Origin: Paracoccaceae bacterium
GTDB taxonomy: Bacteria > Pseudomonadota > Alphaproteobacteria > Rhodobacterales > Rhodobacteraceae
Direction: 5' to 3'
Assembly (NCBI GenBank): GCA_902632125.1
Contig: CACPBQ010000004.1
Location: forward strand, 1-64,000
Length of the DNA: 64,000 nucleotides
This document shows positions 44,243 through 52,733 of this stretch, one piece after another. The position numbers and the translations under genes were made by a program. The notes under the pieces are model-generated. The model had not been told where the DNA came from. It made no database searches and saw only the letters and a list, made by a program, of their open reading frames with translations. Within the stretch, counting starts at the first letter, position 1, and each line of letters opens with the position of its first letter.

Positions 44243-46636
44243 TTAACAACCTGAAGTGTCACCCATAGTAACCGTGCACTTTGATGTAGTAGGGGCATCC
44301 GTCCAAACGCTACTTGGCAACGGATAATCCGTAGACGACCTATTGATTGTGGTAGGAAGATCACCGGCGGCTATTCCTAAACTGGCCAGGTCAGTGAAGT
44401 CTATTGCAGAACAATCAGCTGCACCACCCGCAGCCTCCTTGAAAGTACTTGCAATAGCGTGCCCAAGAAATGCATACTGATTTCCCTCTGTATCCGTTAG
44501 CTTGGTGCCGTCTTTTAAGTTAACCAATTTCATAAAGTACTTCCCAGTAGAGCAATCAGCACTCGTACAAACTTCAACACCTGGAAATCCGTGTACGCCT
44601 TGGCCATCATACTCTAGCTGAAACTTCTGACCGTTGTAATCTGATGCCTTTACATTAGTACATGTTGAAATGCCACCACTCACAGCACAGCCCTTCAACG
44701 GATTATATGAGTCTTGAGATACCACACTGATGGTCATTCCGTTGTTACGATCATCCGCAGCGGCATAGGTATAAACAAACCTAATTGGATCATCTAAAGT
44801 TACAGCAGTTCCAGCGGAGTCATAGGCTTTTGTAGAGTGTGCCCAATTAGGAGCACTAAACTCCCATACATATTCAGTTGGATTAGCGCCACTAGCTTCA
44901 GAAGCTAAGTATAGATCTATTCTGCCAAAAGGATCTTTAGCACTATCCTCTGAATAACTGGCGGTTGCACCATCAGAGTAATTTGTCGTCTGAGTTTGTT
45001 TATCATTAATTGAAAAATCAAATCTTATAGGTTTATCACCAGCACTCAATGTGCCACTACTGTCGGCTTCCAAATACAAGGTGTTTGGTTCAAAACTACC
45101 ACCGGGAGACGATCCGGTCAGATGGTAAGTTTGTTGAGAAGTCGCTGTAGCCGCATCATTAAATAACTCACTCATACTACTAACACCATCAAAAGCACTT
45201 AGAGAATATGGAAGTGAACTAGCTTTTGTGTGGTCCATGCCTGTGGACTGTTGGCTTACAAATTTAGTGGACGTGGCATCAGCAAAAGTTGATGAAAAGA
45301 GGACATTACTCATACTATTCAATTTTATTGTAGTCCCAGTTTTCCAAGCGACCCATTCACGTTTCACAGGAGAATACATCCAAATCCATCTATCTGAGCT
45401 TGATACATTAATTGTACCCCCGCTGGATTTTGTGAACACAAAACGGCTAGAGCTATTATCCCACACAGCTGTTGCGATATGGTCTGACTCCCATGAACCA
45501 GATTCTTCCCTATCGTACCAAAAATCCTGAAATGTATCACCGTTGGAAAGTGTATCATCGACGTACGATCGCTTCATAAGTTGTCCGGGTGCCCACTTTA
45601 AGGTGAAGCTTTTATCGTTATCATCAGTGACGGCTAACGATGTATTGGTTGGGGTAAAAGTTGCTGTATCACTATCTATCCAAGCGCCCCACTGCCCCAA
45701 GTAACCTCGCGTGCCATTAGCCAATTTGAAGCCAAATCCACCATTAATCGTCTTCTTTGCTCCAGTTGTCACGTCATAGAGACCAGATTCATGCACTGTT
45801 TCAAATTGCTGACTTCTATCAAAACACACGGGTGCACCGGAAGCGTTTCCAGCCGAATCTAATGCTTGTCGAAAATAGTGCGTCGCGCTTGTGGAGCCCG
45901 CAACATAACTTGTTGTAGTTGGTCCAGCTGCAGCTCCAGTTGCCATTACTGTTTGATAGTTGTTGCTCTTGCCAAGAAACTTAGTATTGTCGCTACTACC
46001 TCCAACAAATAAAACTTTGGCATACAATTCCCTATGATCGAAATTAAGACCATTGGGCTCTTTTCCTTCTTCTGAAACTAAAATCGAAACATCATCACCG
46101 CTGGGCCCGATATCTACGAAACCAACCATAGCTGACGTATCTTTGGTATAAGTCGTCCAAGTTCCACTGTTTAAAATCCCAGCATTATAAAAAGAGAAAT
46201 ACCACTCACCAAACGGCGCTAAAGTGTCAGCACCCTGCTTCAATGTAACATCGGCGACGAAGCGCTGTCCACCTTGTGCATTAAACCAAGCTGTTACTTC
46301 CTGAGGAGAGGAGGTACTTGCTCTAGAAGACTTCATCGCGGCCCTGGAATACTTTACGGCTTTACTTGTAGGATCGGCCTCAGCCAGTCCACAGGCAGCT
46401 TCATCAATCAGGGCTGTCCACGTTGCATTGGGATTAACATCACCACCAGAGTTAGATATAATACAAGCGAAACTGTTTGGCATTGAAACAAAATCATTTG
46501 CCAAATCCTCTGTCCATTTTTCTTGGGCAGCTTTGGCTTTGGTATAGTCAGTAGATGATGCCGTATAATCAGCAGCAGCAAAGCTACCTATAGAAATCAT
46601 AGATATACTTAAGCTAAGTAATAGATTTTTTTTCAT
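44243..46636 (-). CDS. Large exported protein of unknown family
   Basis: 797 residues with a clear Sec signal peptide (MKKNLLLSLSISMISIGSFA, cleavage before ADYTAS). The mature chain is rich in Ser, Thr, Asp, Gly and aromatic residues, with no membrane helix and no domain I recognise. Cysteines occur in pairs, including CTSADCS and the very last residue, fitting disulfide bonding outside the cytoplasm. Segments such as NGGFGFKLANGTRGYLGQWGAW suggest a beta-rich fold. The gene follows an 11-base gap after a 39-residue lipoprotein gene, has a good GGAA site, and lies beyond the type II secretion locus on the same strand. It is a candidate secreted substrate or surface protein, by inference. Confidence 0.75.
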   Translation of the reverse strand: MKKNLLLSLSISMISIGSFAAADYTASSTDYTKAKAAQEKWTEDLANDFVSMPNSFACIISNSGGDVNPNATWTALIDEAACGLAEADPTSKAVKYSRAAMKSSRASTSSPQEVTAWFNAQGGQRFVADVTLKQGADTLAPFGEWYFSFYNAGILNSGTWTTYTKDTSAMVGFVDIGPSGDDVSILVSEEGKEPNGLNFDHRELYAKVLFVGGSSDNTKFLGKSNNYQTVMATGAAAGPTTTSYVAGSTSATHYFRQALDSAGNASGAPVCFDRSQQFETVHESGLYDVTTGAKKTINGGFGFKLANGTRGYLGQWGAWIDSDTATFTPTNTSLAVTDDNDKSFTLKWAPGQLMKRSYVDDTLSNGDTFQDFWYDREESGSWESDHIATAVWDNSSSRFVFTKSSGGTINVSSSDRWIWMYSPVKREWVAWKTGTTIKLNSMSNVLFSSTFADATSTKFVSQQSTGMDHTKASSLPYSLSAFDGVSSMSELFNDAATATSQQTYHLTGSSPGGSFEPNTLYLEADSSGTLSAGDKPIRFDFSINDKQTQTTNYSDGATASYSEDSAKDPFGRIDLYLASEASGANPTEYVWEFSAPNWAHSTKAYDSAGTAVTLDDPIRFVYTYAAADDRNNGMTISVVSQDSYNPLKGCAVSGGISTCTNVKASDYNGQKFQLEYDGQGVHGFPGVEVCTSADCSTGKYFMKLVNLKDGTKLTDTEGNQYAFLGHAIASTFKEAAGGAADCSAIDFTDLASLGIAAGDLPTTINRSSTDYPLPSSVWTDAPTTSKCTVTMGDTSGC

Positions 46637-46647
46637 TTTTAATTTCC

Positions 46648-46767
46648 TTAATTGGCAGGTACCATTGAAATGCTTGAAGGCGTAGATAGACCTTGGTAGG
46701 CAGTAGAGCTACCTCCTCCACAAGCAGTGATAAAACTGAGAGCGATTATAATTAAAAACTTTTTCAT
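46648..46767 (-). CDS. Tiny lipoprotein, 39 residues
   Basis: Begins M-K-K-F-L-I-I-I-A-L with lipobox F-I-T-A-C at 12-16 followed by a Gly/Ser stretch, then ends after a short Ser/Thr/Pro-rich tail of 23 mature residues. It is therefore a signal-peptidase-II substrate anchored by Cys16. The stop is 11 bases before the start of the 797-residue exported protein, so the two should be one transcript. Small lipoproteins of this size often work as chaperones, immunity or assembly factors of the neighbouring product, but nothing in this sequence fixes a role. Confidence 0.72.
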   Translation of the reverse strand: MKKFLIIIALSFITACGGGSSTAYQGLSTPSSISMVPAN

Positions 46768-46932
46768 CGATTTGTCCGATTATGTTATTGTAGATTACAG
46801 TAACAAAACAATAATGCGTGAGCTTCATTACCAGAATGGTTGAAGGTTATTATCATAAAGAGCTAAAATCAAGAAATTACACAGGTGGTTTTGCGTAATG
46901 CAAACCATGGGGTATTGTATTAGTCAAAAGTA

Positions 46933-47493
46933 ATGTTGAAATTCAAACTTATATTTTTCGCTGTCATTACCATAAGCATTGGATGCGCACCTATTTTTGA
47001 GCCATCAGAGCGAGTGATTAAAAAGTCTTGCTCAGAGGAAATTACAGGCCAATTTATAACGGCAAAAATGTATCAAAAATACATAATATTAGAACAGGAA
47101 AACAGTGATTACGTAGTTTATGATTTAACCCAACAGGCCACAAATTGTGACATTGATCTCTCTGATAACCTCCTTTTTTTGTTTGGGCCAAATGATACTA
47201 AAAAAATGGTGGAGGGACTGCGTCTTTCAGCGGCTTCAGATCCGAAAATGATAATAAAAAACTTTCCTAGTAAACACTCAAATTTTCAAAAAACTGTTGA
47301 AAATAAATGTGAGCAAATGAAATTTAATTTCTTATTTGGGTTAGATAGTGAGAACGGTCCTGTCATAGGATGCCAAACCACTCCGAACGCAAAAAGTGCT
47401 ATTATGTTTAGACAAAACAAAAATAGCAAAAACGAAATCACTATTGCTGCTCTATCTTTCTATGAACCTTTGCTCGATAAATTCATCGATTAA
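46933..47493 (+). CDS. Lipoprotein of unknown function
   Basis: A 186-residue protein with a signal peptide and lipobox I-S-I-G-C at 14-18 (mature start C-A-P). The mature part has four further Cys residues (CSEE, NCDI, KCEQ, GCQT) and mixed alpha/beta character. No family recognised. It is the only plus-strand gene between the secretion locus and the exported protein pair, and its end overlaps the gspO-like stop by 4 bases. A pilotin-like or secretion-related task is possible only by position. Confidence 0.65.
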   Translation: MLKFKLIFFAVITISIGCAPIFEPSERVIKKSCSEEITGQFITAKMYQKYIILEQENSDYVVYDLTQQATNCDIDLSDNLLFLFGPNDTKKMVEGLRLSAASDPKMIIKNFPSKHSNFQKTVENKCEQMKFNFLFGLDSENGPVIGCQTTPNAKSAIMFRQNKNSKNEITIAALSFYEPLLDKFID

Positions 47494-48056
47494 TAATATG
47501 CGTAAGCGAGGCACCAGGCCGAAAACAAAAATGGTATGAGCGGGATAGATTGACGCTTGTTAACCAGCGAATGAGTCAAGCCAAGGGATGAAAACAGAAT
47601 AATCCATATTCCGAAAGAATGAGATGAAAGCGAAAAACTAAAAGAAAATATTGCTGAGTAGTCCGCGGGTCCAATGGCTTCGCTTCCCTTCCTATTTTTA
47701 ATCATCAAGGCAACTAAAAAAACAAGAACAACAAGAGATAAGCTTATCATAATTTCTAAAGTATCCGGCTTCCTAACCATGAACAAACACGCACAGGATA
47801 AGAATGAAGAAAAGTAAAGAAAGAACCGGTTGACGCTACTGGACCGTAGATCATCGATTGCAAGTGGCAACCACAAGATACAAATCAGAAGAAAATACAG
47901 CATTTCACCTGTGGGACTGCGCTCCATCAAGAAGAGAGCCGTTGAAATAAAAATACTAAAAAAAATAATTATCTTTAGAGATTTTAACAAATCTTTTTCG
48001 TAGAAAAATGCTATTCCCGCTAAGTAGCTGAGTATCGAGATCAGGGCTACTAACAT
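47490..48056 (-). CDS. gspO: A24-like prepilin peptidase, last gene of the gsp locus
   Basis: A 188-residue membrane protein with about six helices. It resembles the peptidase half of GspO/PilD: first catalytic Asp in A-I-D-D-L-R-S-S-S-V-N-R (68-69) with the family's R and N, and second Asp132 in I-G-P-A-D-Y-S, which stands where G-x-G-D is usual. The N-terminal methylase domain with its CxxC pairs is missing, so it would be a short TadV-like form. Its place directly after gspL and the GspM-like gene supports the assignment. The altered second motif keeps confidence moderate. Confidence 0.6.
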   Translation of the reverse strand: MLVALISILSYLAGIAFFYEKDLLKSLKIIIFFSIFISTALFLMERSPTGEMLYFLLICILWLPLAIDDLRSSSVNRFFLYFSSFLSCACLFMVRKPDTLEIMISLSLVVLVFLVALMIKNRKGSEAIGPADYSAIFSFSFSLSSHSFGIWIILFSSLGLTHSLVNKRQSIPLIPFLFSAWCLAYAYY

Positions 48057-48407
48057 TTAGCCAGCAACATAAACGATTTCTAGGTTATATGATTTTTCAC
48101 TTTGGCCCGACATAATTAAAGCTTTATGTAAATTAAAAACCTTGACCTGCTGCGACCTCTGCAAAACAAGTAAGGCGTCTTCTTCTTTTACATTTTCAAA
48201 AAAGACAGAAATTATAGTTTCATTTTCAGTCTTAGACTTTGCTTCAAAACCAAAAAAATCTTGAAAAACTTCATCTAGTTTGTCGGGAATTTTAGCAGCC
48301 TCCAATAGCCTAGCATCAATCTCATTCAGATCAGGATCTTTTCCATCCAAGACCATTATCTTTGCAGAAAATGAAATCACAAAAATAAGAATTAAAAGTG
48401 CTCGCAT
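48057..48407 (-). CDS. Small GspM-like secretion protein
   Basis: A 116-residue protein with an N-terminal hydrophobic segment (residues 3-16) and a short periplasmic domain containing ISVFFENVKEEDALLVLQRSQQVKVFNLHKALIM, which resembles the ferredoxin-like fold of GspM. It lies 0 bases from gspL and is in the gspM position. Sequence signal is weak, so the name is by location and size. Confidence 0.5.
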   Translation of the reverse strand: MRALLILIFVISFSAKIMVLDGKDPDLNEIDARLLEAAKIPDKLDEVFQDFFGFEAKSKTENETIISVFFENVKEEDALLVLQRSQQVKVFNLHKALIMSGQSEKSYNLEIVYVAG

Positions 48408-49229
48408 TTAATTTTTTTTCCTTATCATGATAGATCCGTTCTGAAACTCTACAGAACACAACGCTGTTTCACAGAAGACTTCTATTTGGCTCCTTATCTC
48501 CTCATCAAAAATAAAGTCTTCATTTGATTTAATTCTTATAAGATCATTAGTGTGATTGAATTCAAGGCCTTTGAGATCTGGTAGAGATAGACTGGCACTG
48601 AGCTCAGAAAAAATATCAAGCGTTCTAATGCTATTATCAAAAAGTTCAATTTCATCAGTTGGACCAAAAATAAAATCGCTAGAGTACGGTAGCCAGGGTA
48701 AAGCCGATAAAAATATCATCCCAATAATTAAAATGGTTTGTGGTTTTCTTTTTTTACTAAATTTTAAATCAAAAAAATCTGCTTTAGTATCAAAACTACT
48801 TCCATCTAATGTGTTATTGGGCGGCTGACCGATACCATCCATTTGGATGTTCTCAACTGCTATACTTTCAGGAAAAAACTTTTGTGCATATGGAATTTTA
48901 ACACCAATAGCTTTTAGTTTTGATGTAGACACCCAGACCTGCTGCCATGTTTTGTTTTCATCTATTTTTTTTGGCCGATTAAAAAGCACATCATCCGCAG
49001 ACAAAATAGACTTCTCGGAAAATAAAAATTGATCTGCATCAGGTGTAAAATTTAAATCATCTATTTTTATGGATGACGACACAAAATTTTTGTTAGAAAG
49101 AATAACCAGTCTAGGTTTTTTTGATAATAGACCGTCAATAGGTCCAGTTTTTAATAAATTTAATTTACCTCTTCGCAGCTTATAAAGTTCGGAAGTTTCA
49201 TCAGAAAGATATCTCAAAACAAGTGTCAT
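48408..49229 (-). CDS. gspL: GspL-like inner membrane protein
   Basis: A 273-residue protein with a cytoplasmic N-terminal part of about 165 residues, a single membrane helix at about 168-186 (ILIIGMIFLSALPWLPY), and a small periplasmic domain. This is the GspL plan, in which the cytoplasmic actin-like domain recruits the GspE ATPase, though shorter than the usual 380-400. The start overlaps the gspK stop by 4 bases. Confidence 0.6.
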   Translation of the reverse strand: MTLVLRYLSDETSELYKLRRGKLNLLKTGPIDGLLSKKPRLVILSNKNFVSSSIKIDDLNFTPDADQFLFSEKSILSADDVLFNRPKKIDENKTWQQVWVSTSKLKAIGVKIPYAQKFFPESIAVENIQMDGIGQPPNNTLDGSSFDTKADFFDLKFSKKRKPQTILIIGMIFLSALPWLPYSSDFIFGPTDEIELFDNSIRTLDIFSELSASLSLPDLKGLEFNHTNDLIRIKSNEDFIFDEEIRSQIEVFCETALCSVEFQNGSIMIRKKN

Positions 49230-50044
49230 TTAATAATTTCTGGAACCCATAAAACTATATTCCAATTTAATTTCCATGCCCCATCTTTATCAATACTTTG
49301 ATCAAAAAAAGCAAAGGTTTCGTTTTTTTCCATCCAATAAACCGCAGCATGTTCATGAGTTCCTCGGACAATAACTTGTTTTAAATTTTTTTCTAAATTT
49401 AGGTTGTCACTTTCAGATCCAAAATAGGCGATGATTTCGCTTTTTTTATTGATTTCAGCTGAGACTATTAGCCGTTTCAAAATTTCTGACTGATCCTTAC
49501 TTATCTTTAGCACAGATGAAATCATTTCGGCAGATGCAAATGAAAAATTTATTTTGCTTAAAGGCGATGCAATTCTTATGCAGGATAATAATTTGGGCAC
49601 CTCATCTGTAGATATTTTTAGACTAGATAAGATATCCAAAATTGAAATTTTTCTGTCAGGGGTTTTTACCTGCAAAAGATATGACGCTATGTCAGGAATG
49701 AGCGCTGTATTGATATCACAGCCCTCTAGAACTCTTTCAAAAATTAAAAGTTGGTCTGCATTTATTTGCCGCCCGCCTAGCGCCGTTGTCTCAACTAAGT
49801 GATTAAGGTTATATAGCCCATCTAGAATTAATTCTTTCCTCTCAATACCTTGCCAAATATTTTCAGCACCAACTTTTGAATTCTCACTCAATTTACCAAC
49901 TCGTATTTCTCTTGAGCTAGATGAGGTTGGTTGATTTAGAAAATTCACATGTGTCTGCAGTAAAGAAAACGCAGCTATCGAAAAACCAGCAATTAATAAA
50001 AGGGCGAATAAAGTAATTGGAAATACAAAGGCTGACTGCTTCAC
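49226..50044 (-). CDS. gspK: Type II secretion minor pseudopilin GspK
   Basis: A 272-residue minor pseudopilin. The N-terminal helix SAFVFPITLFALLLIAGFSIAAFSLLQ lacks the Glu at position 5 of the mature chain, as usual for GspK. The alpha-domain with LYNLNHLVETTALGGRQINADQLLIFERVL and DRKISILDILSSLK corresponds to the GspK insert. It would sit at the pseudopilus tip with GspI and GspJ. It is 4 bases from gspJ and overlaps gspL. Confidence 0.78.
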   Translation of the reverse strand: MKQSAFVFPITLFALLLIAGFSIAAFSLLQTHVNFLNQPTSSSSREIRVGKLSENSKVGAENIWQGIERKELILDGLYNLNHLVETTALGGRQINADQLLIFERVLEGCDINTALIPDIASYLLQVKTPDRKISILDILSSLKISTDEVPKLLSCIRIASPLSKINFSFASAEMISSVLKISKDQSEILKRLIVSAEINKKSEIIAYFGSESDNLNLEKNLKQVIVRGTHEHAAVYWMEKNETFAFFDQSIDKDGAWKLNWNIVLWVPEIIK

Positions 50045-50048
50045 GTCG

Positions 50049-50534
50049 CTACCTCAAATCCAGAACACTGGCAAATTTACGATCTGCACTTTTTGACTTT
50101 AAGTAAAATACGTCATCTTGTAATTTTTCCAATCTATGTGTCATGGGCTCAGTTTTTATATTTAAGGGGATCAGATCATTATTAATTGATCTGGTAACTG
50201 AACTATCTGAAAACACCCATGAAACCGTGACGATCTCGATATTTTGCTGACCCCGAGAGTAAACCAGTTTATTTAAATCCAATGTTACAGACGAATTATC
50301 ATCTGAAACCACTGATACATTCTTTCTTCCGTCTGCAGATTTCATCGACGCATTGATATCTCCCCGTAAAGTTTTCAGGGCAATCTCAAATGCTAGCATC
50401 TGCTGCTCATCATCAAACTGAGATCGGCTTTGACCTTGATATGAAATGAGTTCCGTTGTCAAAAGAACCACAAAAGAACCCACCAGCATGGCGACTAAGA
50501 TTTCAATTAATGTAAAAGCTTTTTGTTTTTTCAT
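50049..50534 (-). CDS. gspJ: Minor pseudopilin GspJ
   Basis: A 161-residue type IV pilin-like protein with the prepilin motif QKAFTLIEILVAMLVGSFVVLLTTELI at residues 4-30, Glu5 present and Ala instead of Gly before the cleavage site. LDLNKLVYSRGQQNIEIVTVSWVF fits the GspJ beta domain. The start overlaps the gspI stop by 4 bases. Confidence 0.78.
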   Translation of the reverse strand: MKKQKAFTLIEILVAMLVGSFVVLLTTELISYQGQSRSQFDDEQQMLAFEIALKTLRGDINASMKSADGRKNVSVVSDDNSSVTLDLNKLVYSRGQQNIEIVTVSWVFSDSSVTRSINNDLIPLNIKTEPMTHRLEKLQDDVFYLKSKSADRKFASVLDLR

Positions 50535-50836
50535 TTTAACTTTATCGTAAACTCTTCATCTGGAGACGTTCCCTTAAACTCAACATCGTTCCATTTAAAA
50601 TTTGATAGCTTCCCATATGAACCCTGACTGAGTTCATTCATTTTGCTTATTTTTTTAAGTATTTTCACATCGTATTCTAATCTATCGATGGCATAAGAGT
50701 TCGCGAGCTTTTCGCCGAGCTTGATCTGATTGTTATAGCTTTGCCAAAACAGAAGCAGTGTTATTCCCAAAATAGTTAGCCCAATCAAAACTTCCATTAA
50801 AATGAAGCCTTTCGTTTTTCGACTATTTTTCTTCAT
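50531..50836 (-). CDS. gspI: Minor pseudopilin GspI
   Basis: A 101-residue pseudopilin starting MKKNSRKTKGFILMEVLIG; the cleavage site KG|FILME has the canonical Gly and Glu5. The ATG at 50836 is chosen; the longer frame to 50890 reads into gspH without adding pilin signal. It overlaps the gspH stop by 14 bases. Assignment to I rather than another minor pseudopilin is from gene order G-H-I-J-K. Confidence 0.75.
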   Translation of the reverse strand: MKKNSRKTKGFILMEVLIGLTILGITLLLFWQSYNNQIKLGEKLANSYAIDRLEYDVKILKKISKMNELSQGSYGKLSNFKWNDVEFKGTSPDEEFTIKLK

Positions 50837-51167
50837 AAACCTGACCAGATTTTGAAATCCTAAAGCTAGTGTCATTACAAATAATTTCACTGGAGCCTAA
50901 AACATAACCACCAGCTCCAATTTCAATTTTCTCACCTGCGCATGAAGAAGGAAGTTCAACTTTTAAAATAGCACTTTGAGGGTTGATGGTTTGTTCAGCA
51001 ACCACGGTTAAAACCCTAGAACTAAGATCCTTTTGCAAATGACCCTTATTTTCTTTGAAGATATACTCCAAATCTAATGCTGAAGCAGAAGTAAAAATAA
51101 TTGCTATTATGCTCAAAGCCACCAGAATTTCGAGTATTGTGAAAGCCTTATGCTTTCTAAAAATCAT
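50823..51167 (-). CDS. gspH: Minor pseudopilin GspH
   Basis: A 114-residue pseudopilin with HKAFTILEILVALSIIAIIFTSAS at 6-29, Ala at -1 and Glu5 present. The C-terminal domain is short and contains two Cys (SSCAGE, IICND) that may form a disulfide. The start overlaps the gspG stop by 4 bases. Confidence 0.75.
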   Translation of the reverse strand: MIFRKHKAFTILEILVALSIIAIIFTSASALDLEYIFKENKGHLQKDLSSRVLTVVAEQTINPQSAILKVELPSSCAGEKIEIGAGGYVLGSSEIICNDTSFRISKSGQVYEEK

Positions 51168-51565
51168 TTGATTATATCACTGAACAAATCATCATCATCT
51201 GAGTTATTTCCAAAAACTCCATCTGGTCCAGCAGATCTTAAAATAATTCCTGATGAATTTGTTGCTTTTTCAAGTTTATAAGCAACACCCCATGGATCCA
51301 ATGGAACTGATTGAAGGTATTTATTGGAGCCGTCACCAGATAAAATATCTAAACCTTGCGCAGGTTCCGGAAGAGCACCATTGTCTAACTTATATAAATT
51401 CAGCGCTGTAGATATAGCCATGAAATCATTCTTTAATTTTAGTTCCCTTGCTTGATCTGGCCTATTCAAGACATAAGGTGCAACGAATGTTAGCAAAACT
51501 CCGATAATCGTGAGAGCAACCAAGATTTCAATTAATGTAAAAGCTTTTAGTTTTTTTTCAGACAT
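51164..51565 (-). CDS. gspG: Major pseudopilin GspG
   Basis: A 133-residue major pseudopilin. Prepilin motif LKAFTLIEILVALTIIGVLLTFVAPYV, then KNDFMAISTALNLYKLDNGALPEPAQGLDIL and the GspG-specific VPLDPWGVAYKL, and a C-terminal calcium-type loop SAGPDGVFGNNSDDDDLFSDI. These blocks make this the surest of the pilins. The ATG at 51565 is preferred over an upstream TTG at 51580 that overlaps gspF. Confidence 0.9.
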   Translation of the reverse strand: MSEKKLKAFTLIEILVALTIIGVLLTFVAPYVLNRPDQARELKLKNDFMAISTALNLYKLDNGALPEPAQGLDILSGDGSNKYLQSVPLDPWGVAYKLEKATNSSGIILRSAGPDGVFGNNSDDDDLFSDIIK

Positions 51566-51572
51566 CCCAATT

Positions 51573-52733
51573 CTATCCAATCGTATTTTGCAAAGCCATC
51601 ATCGGAGTTACGACTACATATGCAACAAGAAAAATTATAATACCCAAAAGAATGATAGCAAATGGGCCAATCAATTGTGAAAAAAGAGCAAATCTCTGTC
51701 TTCGTTTTTCAATAAGATCTTTTACAATTGAGTTCACAATTTCTGGTAACGTTTTAGATTTTTCACCTATCTCGATTTTGGCAATTTGCATGGCTTCAAA
51801 AAGTTCTGTTTCCCTAATTGCAGTAGAAAAGTTAACGCCATTTAGGAGTAAGATTTTTATGTTTGAAATTTTTTCCCTATGGATCGGATTAGTTATCGCT
51901 TTTTCTGCCATTTGAACTGACAGACCCAAATCCACATTTAGTGACATCGACAGATTAATTGCATTTAAATATTCATATGCGCTTGTTTTTCTTGAGATAA
52001 GCTTCAGACCAGGAACGGTAGTCATAAAGTAGTAGAAAAATTTACGTGAGAAATGTAGTTTTTTCAAGGCCAGCAATGAAAAGCCAACAAATAAAGACAC
52101 CCAAAGCGCAGACAAAAAGGTCGAATACCCCCTTCCAGCTCCGCTGAGAATCATTTTTTGCAGTAATGTCTGATTTTGGATATCAATGAATTGTGAAAAC
52201 TCTGGCAAAACGGTATCAAAAACCACAATGAGCGCGGCTACCGCAAACAAAAGAACAAATACTGGGTAGGCGATCGCTCTATTGAACTCGCGGTTGATAT
52301 CTTTTTTAAGTTTTTGCTCCTCTAACAGAATACCTGCTGCATGAGCTAATCCTGATTGCTCACTTCCAATTTTCAACAAACTTAAAGTTTTTTGATCTAA
52401 ACCCTTAAAAATATTTTCAAAAATAACATCAAGCGTCTGCCCCTCGCTTAACTGTGATAACGTACGGTTTGCTATCTTCTTAACTTTTGCATTGGACTGA
52501 TTGAGCGAGATTTCCAAAGCGTCAACCAAAGATATTTTTTGATCTAATAGAGATTTAATAAGAGATAAAAAAAGCCAAAATGTCTTAATATCATAAGGCC
52601 GCTCCACCTTTAAGTTCACAACTTTAATACCCTTTGCCTTAAGTAAACTTTCAGCGGACTTCTTGGAACTTGCTTCAATAAACCCAGATACAGAACCTGA
52701 TATTGATAGACCTCTGTAATGGAAATCAGGCAT
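51573..52733 (-). CDS. gspF: Type II secretion inner membrane platform GspF
   Basis: A 386-residue platform protein with two T2SSF domains: KSLLDQKISLVDALEISLNQS near residue 60-80 and LNAINLSMSLNVDLGLSVQMAEKAI in the second repeat. Three membrane helices are visible (about 165-185, 215-235, 355-380). The opening MPDFHYRGLSISGSVSGFIEASSKKSAESLLKAKGIKV is the usual N-terminal domain. It follows gspE with no gap. Confidence 0.88.
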   Translation of the reverse strand: MPDFHYRGLSISGSVSGFIEASSKKSAESLLKAKGIKVVNLKVERPYDIKTFWLFLSLIKSLLDQKISLVDALEISLNQSNAKVKKIANRTLSQLSEGQTLDVIFENIFKGLDQKTLSLLKIGSEQSGLAHAAGILLEEQKLKKDINREFNRAIAYPVFVLLFAVAALIVVFDTVLPEFSQFIDIQNQTLLQKMILSGAGRGYSTFLSALWVSLFVGFSLLALKKLHFSRKFFYYFMTTVPGLKLISRKTSAYEYLNAINLSMSLNVDLGLSVQMAEKAITNPIHREKISNIKILLLNGVNFSTAIRETELFEAMQIAKIEIGEKSKTLPEIVNSIVKDLIEKRRQRFALFSQLIGPFAIILLGIIIFLVAYVVVTPMMALQNTIG

